64,000 bases of DNA from Kineosporia aurantiaca JCM 3230 (GTDB lineage: Bacteria; Actinomycetota; Actinomycetes; Actinomycetales; Kineosporiaceae), in the NCBI GenBank assembly GCA_000719025.1, contig JODP01000019.1:1-64000 (forward strand), in the 5' to 3' direction. Positions within the stretch are counted from its first letter, which is position 1. Each line of letters starts with the position of its first letter. Under the pieces are notes generated by a model that saw only the letters and a program-made list of their open reading frames with translations, searched no databases and had not been told where the DNA came from. Shown in pieces: positions 44,763 to 53,628 of the stretch. Made by a program: the position numbers and the translations under genes.

Positions 44763-46184
44763 TCAGCGCGCCCAGAAGTTCTTGGCGAACCGGTACAGGT
44801 ACAGGTCGTTGAAGCCGGTGACCGGAGCGGTCACCAGGTTGGTCGCCATGGAGTTGAAGACGACCGCCTTACCCCCGGTGGAGAGGGCGAGCGAGTAGAT
44901 GCCGGCCCCCTGGTTCGGCTCCTGGCCCTTCAGGCCCACGGTGGCGCGGGCGGTGCGGGCCTTCTTCAGATCCCGGACGAAGATGTCGTCATCGTTCCCG
45001 GCGTCCCCGGCGACCATCTGGCTCGAGGAGGTCTCGAAGGCGACGAAGCGGCCGTCCGGTGAGATCGTCCCGTTCTCCACGTTGTCGGCCGAGACCTTCC
45101 CGTCGAGGGTCTTGACCGCCAGCGTGGTCTTCCCGGTCGTGCGGTTCAGCACGAAGATCTGGTCGGCGTCGCCGGTGTTCGCCTTGACCAGACCCTTCAG
45201 GCTGAAGCCGGAGAAGGCGATGATCTTGCCGTCGGCCGAGATGGTCGGCGTGTTCGGGCCCCGGCGCACGGAGGCGACCCCGCCGGTGGCCTGCTGCCCC
45301 TTCGCCCCGACCGAGACCCGGGTGGTCTTCCCGGTGGTCAGGGAGTGCACGAAGATGTCGGACAGGTTGTTGGTGTCGCCCTTGACCAGGTTGTCGTCGC
45401 CGGACTGGAACACCACCGTCTTGCCGTTGGCGGTGATCTGCGCGTTCTCGGAACCGCTGTAGGGCACGTAGCTCCCGGTGCCGCCCTGGCCGCCCGAGGA
45501 GGAGACGCTGACCCGGGTGAGCCTGCCGGTGGAGCGCTTCCAGACGAAGACGTCCGAGCTGCCGTTGGTGTCGCCCTTGACCAGGTCGGCCCGGTTGGAG
45601 GAGAAGGCGATCGTGGCGCCGTCGGCCGAGATCGACGGCTCGTACTCACCGCCGTACTCCTGCGGGCCCTGGGCCTTGGAGATCCGGGTGGTCTTCCCGG
45701 TCTTCAGGTCCTTGACGAAGATCTCGGTGGCCAGGCCGGTGGTGTCGCCCTTGACCAGGTTGCCCGCGGTGGACTCGAAGGCGACGTAACGCCCGTCCGG
45801 CGTGATGTCCGGGCGGACGCTGGTGCCGTCGGCCTCGGCCCCCTTCAGCCCGGTCGAGACCTTCACCGTCTTATTGGTCTTGGTGTCCCGGACGAAGACG
45901 TCCCAGTTGCCGAGCTGGTCCGGCTTGGACGTGAGGTTGGCGGCCAGCGACTGGAACGCCACGTAGCGTCCGTCCGGCGTCACGGACGGGTACTGCGACT
46001 CTCCCGTGGCGGCCACCGTTCCGGCCGCCTTGGAGATCAGCTCGGTCTTGCCGGAGGCCGCCGCGGCCTGGGCCGGGGTGGCCAGGAGGCCGGTCAGGGT
46101 GACCGTGGACACGATGACGGCCGCGGTCAGACCCCGCGGTCCGGCCAGCCGGCCAATACCTGCGTACTGCACGATGTTCCCCAC
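44763..46184 (-). CDS. Secreted PD40/TolB-like beta-propeller protein
   Basis: A 473-residue exported protein. After a signal peptide (TAAVIVSTVTLTGLLATPAQA) there are seven PD40-type repeats, each of the form SPDGRYVAFxS followed by NLVKGDT and a DIFVRD strand, enough for a seven-bladed propeller. Two or three loops have D-x-D-x-N-like acidic residues (VKGDTNGSSDVF, VKGDTNNLSDIF) that may bind calcium. No catalytic residues are visible; binding or scaffold role outside the cell is likely. Confidence 0.85.
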   Translation of the reverse strand: MGNIVQYAGIGRLAGPRGLTAAVIVSTVTLTGLLATPAQAAAASGKTELISKAAGTVAATGESQYPSVTPDGRYVAFQSLAANLTSKPDQLGNWDVFVRDTKTNKTVKVSTGLKGAEADGTSVRPDITPDGRYVAFESTAGNLVKGDTTGLATEIFVKDLKTGKTTRISKAQGPQEYGGEYEPSISADGATIAFSSNRADLVKGDTNGSSDVFVWKRSTGRLTRVSVSSSGGQGGTGSYVPYSGSENAQITANGKTVVFQSGDDNLVKGDTNNLSDIFVHSLTTGKTTRVSVGAKGQQATGGVASVRRGPNTPTISADGKIIAFSGFSLKGLVKANTGDADQIFVLNRTTGKTTLAVKTLDGKVSADNVENGTISPDGRFVAFETSSSQMVAGDAGNDDDIFVRDLKKARTARATVGLKGQEPNQGAGIYSLALSTGGKAVVFNSMATNLVTAPVTGFNDLYLYRFAKNFWAR

Positions 46185-46279
46185 TCTCGATCGCTCCTAT
46201 GTGTTGCTGAACCTCCCCCGAGGAACGACAACCGGCGCACCGGCCGTTGGTGGGGTGATCGGTGGGGCCTAAGGGAACG

Positions 46280-47236
46280 TTACGTTTGACCCATAAAAAG
46301 AACTGATGCCCATCCGTCCGGATCGTCCGGTGCGGAGACGGCGGCCAGGCCGTGCCACAGCAGCAGGATCTCCAGCCACTGCGCCTCGGCCCGGCTGAGC
46401 GGCCGCACCGACTCGTACCCGGCCCGGAGCGTGTGTTTCACCGCGGCCGAGGTCGGCCGCCAGTCGGTGAACCGGGTGCCGAGGTAGACGCCGGCCCGGG
46501 CCAGGTCGCTGACCCGGTGGTCGACCCGCACCTCGTCGAAGTCGAGCACCGCCGTGATGGCGCTGCCCTGGGTGAGGATGTTGGCGGCCCGGAAGTCGTT
46601 GTGGACCAGTTGCCGCTGGTCGTCGAGTTCCGGTGCGGCGGCGAGGAGTTCGCCCAGACGACGGGAGGCGGCGGGGGCGAATCCACGATCGGCGCCGGCC
46701 AGCCACCCCTCGATCCGTTCCTTCGGATCGTCGCCGGGCATCGGCGCCGTGATCGTGCCCAGGGCCCGGTGGACCTGCGCCAGGCAGGCCCCGGCGGCCC
46801 AAACCTGCTCCGGATGGTCCACATTCAGCCAGTCACCGGTGATCTCGGGCAGAACGGTGACGGACAACGCGCCGCCCGGGCCGTCCAGCACCACCCGGTC
46901 CCGGGCGTCCAGGGTGGCGAAAGGGGTTGCCACCGGGACGCCTTGTCCGGCCACCGGGCGCAGGAGCCGGGTCGAGGCGTCCAGCCGCCCGAAGGACTCC
47001 CGGGCCCGGGACCACTTCACCACCAGGTCGCCCCGGTCGCTCCCGGCCCAGAGGATCACGTTCTGGTCGCTGATCACCATCCGGGAGCAACGGACGACGG
47101 TGAGTCCCCAGGTCTCGCCGAGCACCTGGGTGACCCAATCGCCCACCTGGTCAAAATCGTTGAAGCCGAAGCGTTCGCGGAGGGCGGCCTGCGGGTCGGT
47201 CGCCTCCCACAGCATGGACAACCCCGGCGGCAGCAT
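46280..47236 (-). CDS. Phosphotransferase (APH-family) protein
   Basis: A 318-residue kinase-fold protein. The N-lobe Lys is in DLVVKWSRA, the catalytic loop is VHNDFRAANIL, and the metal site is VLDFDEVRVD. This longer APH type resembles homoserine-kinase/choline-kinase-like proteins; the substrate is unknown. The ATG at 47236 is chosen. A TTG at 47284 would add 16 residues with no clear homology. Confidence 0.8.
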   Translation of the reverse strand: MLPPGLSMLWEATDPQAALRERFGFNDFDQVGDWVTQVLGETWGLTVVRCSRMVISDQNVILWAGSDRGDLVVKWSRARESFGRLDASTRLLRPVAGQGVPVATPFATLDARDRVVLDGPGGALSVTVLPEITGDWLNVDHPEQVWAAGACLAQVHRALGTITAPMPGDDPKERIEGWLAGADRGFAPAASRRLGELLAAAPELDDQRQLVHNDFRAANILTQGSAITAVLDFDEVRVDHRVSDLARAGVYLGTRFTDWRPTSAAVKHTLRAGYESVRPLSRAEAQWLEILLLWHGLAAVSAPDDPDGWASVLFMGQT

Positions 47237-47360
47237 GCCGGCCAGCCTATCGGCGGGCCGGAATCCACAGGCAATCGCGGGCAACCTTCTTCCCGACCGG
47301 GCCGACTAGGGGGCAGTCAGCTCGATCCGAGATCCGTCGCCCAAGGAGTAAAGACCTCTC

Positions 47361-49205
47361 ATGGCTCTTCTAAGTGCCCGCCGCCGCTGGCAACTGGCCG
47401 GTGTCGCCGGACTGGTCACGGTGATCGGGGCCGGGATCACCGTCGTCGGCGCCCACGCCGAGAACGCCGACGTGTTCAGCGCCGACTTCGAGTCCGGTAG
47501 CACCAGCGCCTGGAGCAAGTCCGGGGGCACCTGGTCGATCGTCAGCGACGGGTCGAAGGCGCTCAGTCAGACCAGCGCGAACAGCGCGAACGCCCGGGAG
47601 TTCGCCGGGGACACCACGTGGACCAACTACACGGTGTCGGCCAAGGTCAAGCCGCTCACCCTGGGTACCGACGGCTTCGTCGGCCTGCTCGCCCGGTCCA
47701 AGAGCTCGACCACCTTCTACCGGCTGGCCCTGCTGCCCGGTCAGGTGCAGCTGCAGGCGGTGAACAGCGGTGCGGTCACGGTGCTGGCCACCTCGAAGCA
47801 GACGGTCACGCCGGGCACCTGGTACACCCTGAGCATCACCACCTCGGGCACGACGATCAGCGGCAGCGTCAACGGCACCTCGATCGGCTCGGGCAGCAGC
47901 TCGGTCGCCGCGGCCGGCCGGATCGGCCTGCAGACGGCCAACTCGACCGCCCGCTTCGACGACGTCACGGTGAGCACCGGGTCGACCAGCACCACCCCGA
48001 CCACCCCGCCGGTGAGCACCACCACCAGCAAGCCGGTGACCACGACCACGAGCGCTCCGGTCACCACCACGAGCGCCCCGGTCACCACCACGACCAGTGG
48101 CTCGAGCACCCCGGTCAGCGGCGCGATCTACGTCGCGCCCACCGGCAGCGCGAGTGCGGCCGGCACCGTTTCCGCTCCGACCACTCTGGCCACGGCCATC
48201 ACCAAGGTTGCCGCGGGCGGCACGATCTACCTGCGCGGCGGCACGTACTCGCTGTCCGCGACCCAGACCATCGCGGTCGGGAACAACGGCACGGCGAGCG
48301 CGCTCAAGACGATCTCGGCGTACCCCGGTGAGAAGCCGGTGCTGGACTTCTCGGCCCAGTCGGTGTCCGACTCCAACCGGGGCCTGGCGCTGAACGGGAA
48401 CTACTGGCAACTATACGGTTTCACCGTGCAGAAGGCCGGGGACAACGGCATCGCGGTCGGGGGTAGCCACAACACCATCGAGCGTGTGGTGACCGCCTTC
48501 AACCGCGACAGCGGACTGCAGATGTCCCGGGTCTCGTCGGCCACCGCCAAGGCGGACTGGCCGAACAACAACCTGGTGGTCAGCAGCGAGTCGCACGACA
48601 ACGCCGACCCGGACGGGGAGGACGCGGACGGTTTCGCGGCCAAGCTCACCGTCGGCCCCAACAACGTCTTCCAGTACGACGTCTCGCACAACAACATCGA
48701 CGACGGCTGGGACCTGTTCTCCAAGCCCGACACCGGGCCGATCAGCCCGGTCACCATCGAGGACTCGCTCTCCTACAACAACGGCACGCTGACCAGCGGC
48801 ACGGTCAACGCCTCGGGCGACCGCAACGGGTTCAAGCTCGGTGGCTCGGACATCGCGGTGAACAACCTGGTCAAGCGGAACGTGGCCTACAACAACGGGC
48901 ATCACGGGTTCACCTACAACAGCAACCCCGGATCGATGACGATCGCCAGTAACCTCAGCATCGACAACGCCGAGCGCAACTTCGCCTTCGACGAGGGCAC
49001 CTCGACGTTCACCAGCAACACCTCGTGCCGGTTCAAGGTGAGCGGCTCGAACGACAAGATCTCCGGTACCGCGGACAGCTCGAACCAGTTCTACTCCGGC
49101 AGCAACGGTTCCCGCTGCGCTCCCTACAGCGGCGCGCTGGCCTGGTCCTGGGACACGGCCGGCAAGCTGACCACCACCTTCGGCGGCAAGGCCGTGACGT
49201 TCTGA
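47361..49205 (+). CDS. Secreted PL9-type pectate lyase with N-terminal LamG-like domain
   Basis: A 614-residue exported enzyme. A signal segment (LAGVAGLVTVIGAGITVVGAHA) is followed by a concanavalin-like domain (about 34-200; FSADFESGSTSAWSKSGGTW), a Thr/Ser-rich linker (STSTTPTTPPVSTTTSKP) and a right-handed parallel beta-helix. The helix shows PL9 features: the Ca2+-binding DGEDADGFAAKL (about 418-429), DDGWDLFSK and the probable catalytic Lys in NGFKLGG (about 490). It would cleave polygalacturonate by beta-elimination. AAGGAG lies 12 bp before the ATG, a long spacing. Confidence 0.88.
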   Translation: MALLSARRRWQLAGVAGLVTVIGAGITVVGAHAENADVFSADFESGSTSAWSKSGGTWSIVSDGSKALSQTSANSANAREFAGDTTWTNYTVSAKVKPLTLGTDGFVGLLARSKSSTTFYRLALLPGQVQLQAVNSGAVTVLATSKQTVTPGTWYTLSITTSGTTISGSVNGTSIGSGSSSVAAAGRIGLQTANSTARFDDVTVSTGSTSTTPTTPPVSTTTSKPVTTTTSAPVTTTSAPVTTTTSGSSTPVSGAIYVAPTGSASAAGTVSAPTTLATAITKVAAGGTIYLRGGTYSLSATQTIAVGNNGTASALKTISAYPGEKPVLDFSAQSVSDSNRGLALNGNYWQLYGFTVQKAGDNGIAVGGSHNTIERVVTAFNRDSGLQMSRVSSATAKADWPNNNLVVSSESHDNADPDGEDADGFAAKLTVGPNNVFQYDVSHNNIDDGWDLFSKPDTGPISPVTIEDSLSYNNGTLTSGTVNASGDRNGFKLGGSDIAVNNLVKRNVAYNNGHHGFTYNSNPGSMTIASNLSIDNAERNFAFDEGTSTFTSNTSCRFKVSGSNDKISGTADSSNQFYSGSNGSRCAPYSGALAWSWDTAGKLTTTFGGKAVTF

Positions 49206-49221
49206 TCGGCTCGAGCCCGGG

Positions 49222-50346
49222 CTAACGTCCGGGCCGCACGCTCCCGACCGAGAACCCGGTGCCGGTGATGTCCTCCGGCACCGGGTTCCCGGTCATCAGG
49301 GCCGCGCCCAGCCGGGCGGCGGCCGGGCCCATCTGGATCCCGTACCCGCCCTGGGCGGCGAACCAGAAGAAGCCGGGAACCACCGGGTCCGGCCCGATCA
49401 CCGGGGAACCGTCGGCCACGAAACTGCGCAGCCCGGCCCACGGGGTGCGGATGCTCCGGATGCCCATGGTGGTGGCCTCGTTGATCGCGTCGATGGCCCG
49501 GGCGATCTCGAGCTGGTCGTGCTTGGCGTCCCGGGGCACGCTCGAGGTCTCGTCGGCCGGGCTGCACAGGTACTGCCCGGCGTCGGCCTTGAAGTAGAAC
49601 GGGTTCTCCGGGTCGAGCGACATCGTCATCGGCAGGTGCGGGTCCACGTCGGGCGCGCTCACCATGAAGACCGACCGCAGCCGGGGCTCGATCCCGATCG
49701 GGGCGGCGCCGAACCGGGCGCCCACCTCGTCCGCCCAGGCCCCCGCCGCGTTGACGATCTGGCCCGCGCTGAGTTCCTGCCCGTCACTGGTCCGGACCTG
49801 CCAGCGCTCTCCGCTCCGCGAGGCACTCTCCACCTTGGCCGACGTCCGCAGTTCGCCACCCAAGGCCCGCAACCCGCGTCGGTAGCCCTGGTGCAGCTGG
49901 GCGACGTCGACCTCCAAGGCCCCGGGCTCGACCAGTGCGGCCTCCACCCAGCCCGCACGCAGGAGCGGCACCAGCCGGTGGGCCTCGGCCCCGTCGACGA
50001 CGCGCGCCTCCGGCGTCAGCCCGACCACGTCCTCGTGCAGACGCTGAACCGTCTCGCCCAGCCCGGCCGGGGCCACGTGCAGCATGACCAACGGGCTGGA
50101 GAGCGGCTCTTCGTAGAGCTCGGCCGGCGGCTGGACGAAGAAGTCGTGGCTGGCCGCGGTCAGCGCCCGGACCGGTCCGTTGCCGTAGGTCCCGATCCAG
50201 GTCGCGGCCGAGCGCCCGGTGGTGTGATAGGCGAGGGCCGACTCCATCTCCAGGAGGGCGACCCGGCGTCCGGCCCGGGCCACTTCGTAGGCCAGCGACA
50301 TCCCCGCAATGCCACCGCCGATGACCAGAACATCGAAGTCGTCCAT
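49222..50346 (-). CDS. FAD-dependent amino-acid/glycine oxidase-type oxidoreductase
   Basis: A 374-residue DAO-family flavoprotein. The FAD-binding dinucleotide fold is at the N-terminus (DVLVIGGGIAGMSLAYEVA, then VALLEMES), and the C-terminal FAD contact is QGGYGIQMGPAAARL. NAAGAWADEVG is also typical of DadA/GlyOx/sarcosine-oxidase-like enzymes. It probably oxidises a secondary or D-amino acid to an imine with peroxide release. The start ATG begins the Rossmann fold directly. The stop is 16 bp from that of the convergent PL9 gene. Confidence 0.88.
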   Translation of the reverse strand: MDDFDVLVIGGGIAGMSLAYEVARAGRRVALLEMESALAYHTTGRSAATWIGTYGNGPVRALTAASHDFFVQPPAELYEEPLSSPLVMLHVAPAGLGETVQRLHEDVVGLTPEARVVDGAEAHRLVPLLRAGWVEAALVEPGALEVDVAQLHQGYRRGLRALGGELRTSAKVESASRSGERWQVRTSDGQELSAGQIVNAAGAWADEVGARFGAAPIGIEPRLRSVFMVSAPDVDPHLPMTMSLDPENPFYFKADAGQYLCSPADETSSVPRDAKHDQLEIARAIDAINEATTMGIRSIRTPWAGLRSFVADGSPVIGPDPVVPGFFWFAAQGGYGIQMGPAAARLGAALMTGNPVPEDITGTGFSVGSVRPGR

Positions 50347-50427
50347 GAACGCAAAGGCTACGGCGCCTTTGCGGGCGCCGCGCCTTACGGAAGTAGAACT
50401 GCCCCTTCTGGGTGGCTTTGGGGAGAT

Positions 50428-50461
50428 CGGACGGCGCCCCGGTGACCCGGGGCGCCGTCCG
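50428..50461 (-). terminator. Hairpin after the secreted GH92 gene
   Basis: CGGACGGCGCCCCGG (50428-50442) and CCGGGGCGCCGTCCG (50447-50461) form a perfect 15-bp stem with a TGAC loop, 7 bp past the GH92 stop on the minus strand. Confidence 0.78.
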
Positions 50462-50468
50462 TTCCCGG

Positions 50469-53177
50469 TCAGGACTTTCCGTAGACCCCGAACTCGAAGA
50501 TCCGGGCGGCGTTGCTGCCGTCCCCGGTCGGGGTGGTGATGGTGAGCCGGACGTAGCGGGCCGACCGGGCCGTGATCGGGTGGTAGGTGCGGCTGGCGGC
50601 CGAACTGCTCACCGAGGCGACCTGGGTCCAGGTGCTGTTGTCGGTGCTGGTGCTGATCGTGAACGCCTTGGTGTTCCAGGCGCTGGTCTCTCCGCCCAGC
50701 GCCGCGTGGGCGACGACGAAGGAGGCCACGTTCTGGGCCGAGCCCAGGTCCACGGTCAGCGACGGCGAGGCCGCCGTGGAGCACCACTTGCTGTCCAGAG
50801 AGCCGTCCACCGCCTTGGCCGCGGCCTCGCTGGTGGCGCAGGCGGTGCTACCGGTGACGGTCTTGCCGAGGGCCAGGTCCGGCCCCAGGTCGGGGGCCGC
50901 AGCGGGCTGGGTGGCGCCGTCGGTGTACGACGGCGGGCGGTCACTGGCCGCCGTGCCCCAGATCGAGGTGCCGCTGCCCATGGTGAAGTTCAGCGTCGCG
51001 CCGGCCGCCAGATCGCTGTACCGCAGCCAGTTGTGGTTCTCCGCGCTGCCGTTCAGGGTGGCCGACTGGACGTACTTGGCGCTCGCGCTGCCGCCGTTGA
51101 TGTGGATGTCGCCACTCGACCGGGCAATGGTGACGGTCGGGAACAGCGAGCCGTGCAGGGCCAGGACGTCCGAACCCGGGATCGCCGGGTACATCCCCAT
51201 GGCCGACCAGACGTACCAGGCCGAGGTCGCGCCCAGGTCGTCGTTGCCCGGCAGGCCGCCGGCCCCGGTGGTGAACTGCTCGCTCATCACCCGCCGGACC
51301 ACGTCGGCCGTGCTCATCGGCTTGCCGACGAAGTTGTAGGCCCACGGCACGCCGTGCTCCGGCTCGTTGCCGATGTAGAAGTACTGGGTGTCGGTGCCGC
51401 CGTTCAGCGCGACGAAGTGCTGGTCGAGCCGCTGCGCGGTCTGCGCCGGGCCGCCCTGCAGGTTGATCAGCGCCTGGTAGTTCTGCGGAACCATCCAGAC
51501 GTACTGCGCGGCCGTGCCTTCGGTGAACGGGCTCTGGACGGCCGGCTTCAGCGGTGACTGCCAGGTCCCGTCGGCGTTGCGGGCCTGGGCGTAGGCGGTT
51601 TCGGGGTTGTAGGTGCTGCGCCAGTACTGGGCCCGGGTCATCGCGCTGTCGTAGGTGGCGGTGTCGCCCTGGGCCTTGGCGAACTGGGCGATGGCGAAGT
51701 CCGAGGCGGACAGCTCGAGCGACTCCGACGGGTTGCCGGGGATGTAGTGGTGCTGCTCGTAGGTGGGTTCCACCCCGCGGATCGGAGTGCCCTGGGTGGT
51801 GCCGACGGCCACCGACTTCTTCATCAGGCTGAGTGCTGCGGCGGCGTCGAAACCGCGGACCCCGAAGGCGTAGGCGCTGGCCACGATGATCGGCCCCGGA
51901 TCGCCGGGCATCACGAAGTCCTCGTTGGTCTGCTGCGACCAGCGCGGCAGCAGGCCGCCCTGCTGACCGTCCAGCACCATCGACTTCATGATGTCCGAGG
52001 CCACGTCGGGCGCCGCCAGGGCGACCAGCGCGGCCCAGGACCGGTAGATGTCCCAGCCCGAGTAGTTCTGGTAGACCGGGAAAGTGGCGGTGTGTACGGC
52101 GTTGTCGAAGCCGCGGTACTTGCCGTCCACGTCGCTGGCCACGTTCGGGTTCTGGAAGACGTGGTACAGCGCCGTGTAGAACTTCTGCAGGTCGGCGGCG
52201 CTGCCCCCGGTGACCTGGATCCGGTTGAGGGCGGTGTTCCAGGCGGTGGTGGCATTCGCCCGGACTCCGGCGAAAGTACCGGTCTCGGCGGCCAGGTTGG
52301 CCGCGGCTCCGGCGGCGCTGACGAAGGAGAGCGCGACGTTGGCGGTCACCGGGCCGGCCGTGGTGGTGTCGAAGGTGACGTAGCCGCCGGTGTTGTCCCC
52401 GCTGGTGCTGGCCGATCCGGCGGTGACCGTGGAGCCCTTCCAGGTGCCGAACCCGGTCGGGGTCTGGCTGAGGTGGATGGCGAACCAGATCGGGTACGTC
52501 TTGGACGAGCCGCAGAACCCGCCGGCGGTGAGCTGGCCGGTGACGTCGCTGCCGCTGATCGTGATCGACCCGCTGCGGTTGCCGGTCGCGCTGCGGCTGG
52601 TGTTGATCAGGAGCCGGGACTGGGTGCCCGAGGGGTATGTCAGCCGGGCCACCCCGGTGCGGGTGGTGGCCGTCAGTTCCACGTCGGTGCCGTACTTGTC
52701 CAGGCGGTTCTTGTAGTAGCCGGCCTGGGCGCTCTCGTTCGACTTGGTGTACCCGGAGGCGTAACTGGTCCAGCTGGTGCCCGGGGAACTGCCGATCGCC
52801 CCGGTGATCGGCAGCAGGCCGAGGTCCTCGTTGTTGGCGCAGCCGGCGCCGTTGAAGTGGGTGAGGCTGAACTCCTCGATCGACCGGTCCTTGTCCCGGT
52901 AGCCCGAGGGGGAGGCGGTCGGGGTGTCCGGGCTGAACTGCACCCCTCCGAACGGCACGACGGCCCCGGGGTAGGTGCTGCCGCCGGCACCCCCGCCCAC
53001 CGGGTTGGGGGAGTTGCTGTCGTCGGTACCGATCAGCGGATTGACGTACTGGGCCAGGTCGACCGCGGCGGCGGTGGCGGTCGGGGCACTGGCCACCGCA
53101 GTCAGGGTGAAACCGGCCAGGGCAGTGATGATCACCGCGGCGACGGACCGCCGGCGGGCAGGACGAGATCGAGACAT
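50469..53177 (-). CDS. Secreted GH92 alpha-mannosidase with C-terminal CBM32/F5-8C domain
   Basis: A 902-residue exported enzyme. A basic N-terminus and hydrophobic segment (SVAAVIITALAGFTLTAVASA) form a signal peptide. The GH92 module shows YVNPLIGTDDSNSPNPVGGG, GSTYPGAVVPFG, HFNGAGC, the acid Glu region FTEGTAAQYVW and PGNDDLGATSAWY (about 643-655) with the paired catalytic Asp. Residues about 767-902 are a discoidin-type carbohydrate-binding domain (KWCSTAASPSLTVDLGS, YVRLTI). GGAG lies 8 bp before the ATG. It should trim alpha-mannosides from glycans outside the cell. Confidence 0.9.
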   Translation of the reverse strand: MSRSRPARRRSVAAVIITALAGFTLTAVASAPTATAAAVDLAQYVNPLIGTDDSNSPNPVGGGAGGSTYPGAVVPFGGVQFSPDTPTASPSGYRDKDRSIEEFSLTHFNGAGCANNEDLGLLPITGAIGSSPGTSWTSYASGYTKSNESAQAGYYKNRLDKYGTDVELTATTRTGVARLTYPSGTQSRLLINTSRSATGNRSGSITISGSDVTGQLTAGGFCGSSKTYPIWFAIHLSQTPTGFGTWKGSTVTAGSASTSGDNTGGYVTFDTTTAGPVTANVALSFVSAAGAAANLAAETGTFAGVRANATTAWNTALNRIQVTGGSAADLQKFYTALYHVFQNPNVASDVDGKYRGFDNAVHTATFPVYQNYSGWDIYRSWAALVALAAPDVASDIMKSMVLDGQQGGLLPRWSQQTNEDFVMPGDPGPIIVASAYAFGVRGFDAAAALSLMKKSVAVGTTQGTPIRGVEPTYEQHHYIPGNPSESLELSASDFAIAQFAKAQGDTATYDSAMTRAQYWRSTYNPETAYAQARNADGTWQSPLKPAVQSPFTEGTAAQYVWMVPQNYQALINLQGGPAQTAQRLDQHFVALNGGTDTQYFYIGNEPEHGVPWAYNFVGKPMSTADVVRRVMSEQFTTGAGGLPGNDDLGATSAWYVWSAMGMYPAIPGSDVLALHGSLFPTVTIARSSGDIHINGGSASAKYVQSATLNGSAENHNWLRYSDLAAGATLNFTMGSGTSIWGTAASDRPPSYTDGATQPAAAPDLGPDLALGKTVTGSTACATSEAAAKAVDGSLDSKWCSTAASPSLTVDLGSAQNVASFVVAHAALGGETSAWNTKAFTISTSTDNSTWTQVASVSSSAASRTYHPITARSARYVRLTITTPTGDGSNAARIFEFGVYGKS

Positions 53178-53549
53178 GGCGTATCTCCACACGTTTGGCA
53201 ACGCGACGACGGCCTGGTTCCCGGGCGCACTGATACCTGGCTCGGGGTGAGGCCGGAACGACCGTGCGGCATACAGGGGAGCCCACGGTCCGGAAGAGCC
53301 GACTTGGTTCAGGCGCAGGCCGGATCGGCCTGCGCGTCACGGAAGAGCCCGACTAGCGGGATCTTCGACGGGTGCGGCGGATCAGGCGACGGCGTTCGCA
53401 CGACTGCATGGACCACGACCGTTCTGGCGGAGTTCGCAGATCACTGCGAAATCGCTGAATTTGCACGGACGTAACAAATATCGGTACGCATGTGACAAAA
53501 GTCAACAAATGGATTTACTGCCCGTGACCCGTCCCGGCCCGACCTCGAG
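53178..53549. promoter_or_regulatory. Long intergenic region upstream of secreted GH92
   Basis: No gene is seen in the 451 bp between this GH92 start and the quinone-reductase start. It holds a hairpin (GCGCAGGCCG at 53313-53322 with CGGCCTGCGC at 53326-53335). Two near-identical 14-15-mers flank it: CGGAAGAGCCGACT at 53291-53304 and CGGAAGAGCCCGACT at 53340-53354. An AT-rich patch at about 53440-53520 probably carries promoter elements. Confidence 0.5.
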
Positions 53550-53569
53550 GTACGTTCCATGGAACGTAC
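53550..53569. promoter_or_regulatory. Perfect 20-bp palindromic operator (MarR type)
   Basis: GTACGTTCCATGGAACGTAC reads identically on both strands. It ends immediately before a TATGCT -10-like hexamer and 59 bp upstream of the quinone-reductase ATG. Size and symmetry suit a MarR dimer, and a marR gene is encoded at the other end of the same reductase gene. Confidence 0.78.
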
Positions 53570-53628
53570 TATGCTGTCCGGTGGTCAGGATCGGCCGGAG
53601 CCGGTCACCGAGCGGATGGGGACGTGGG

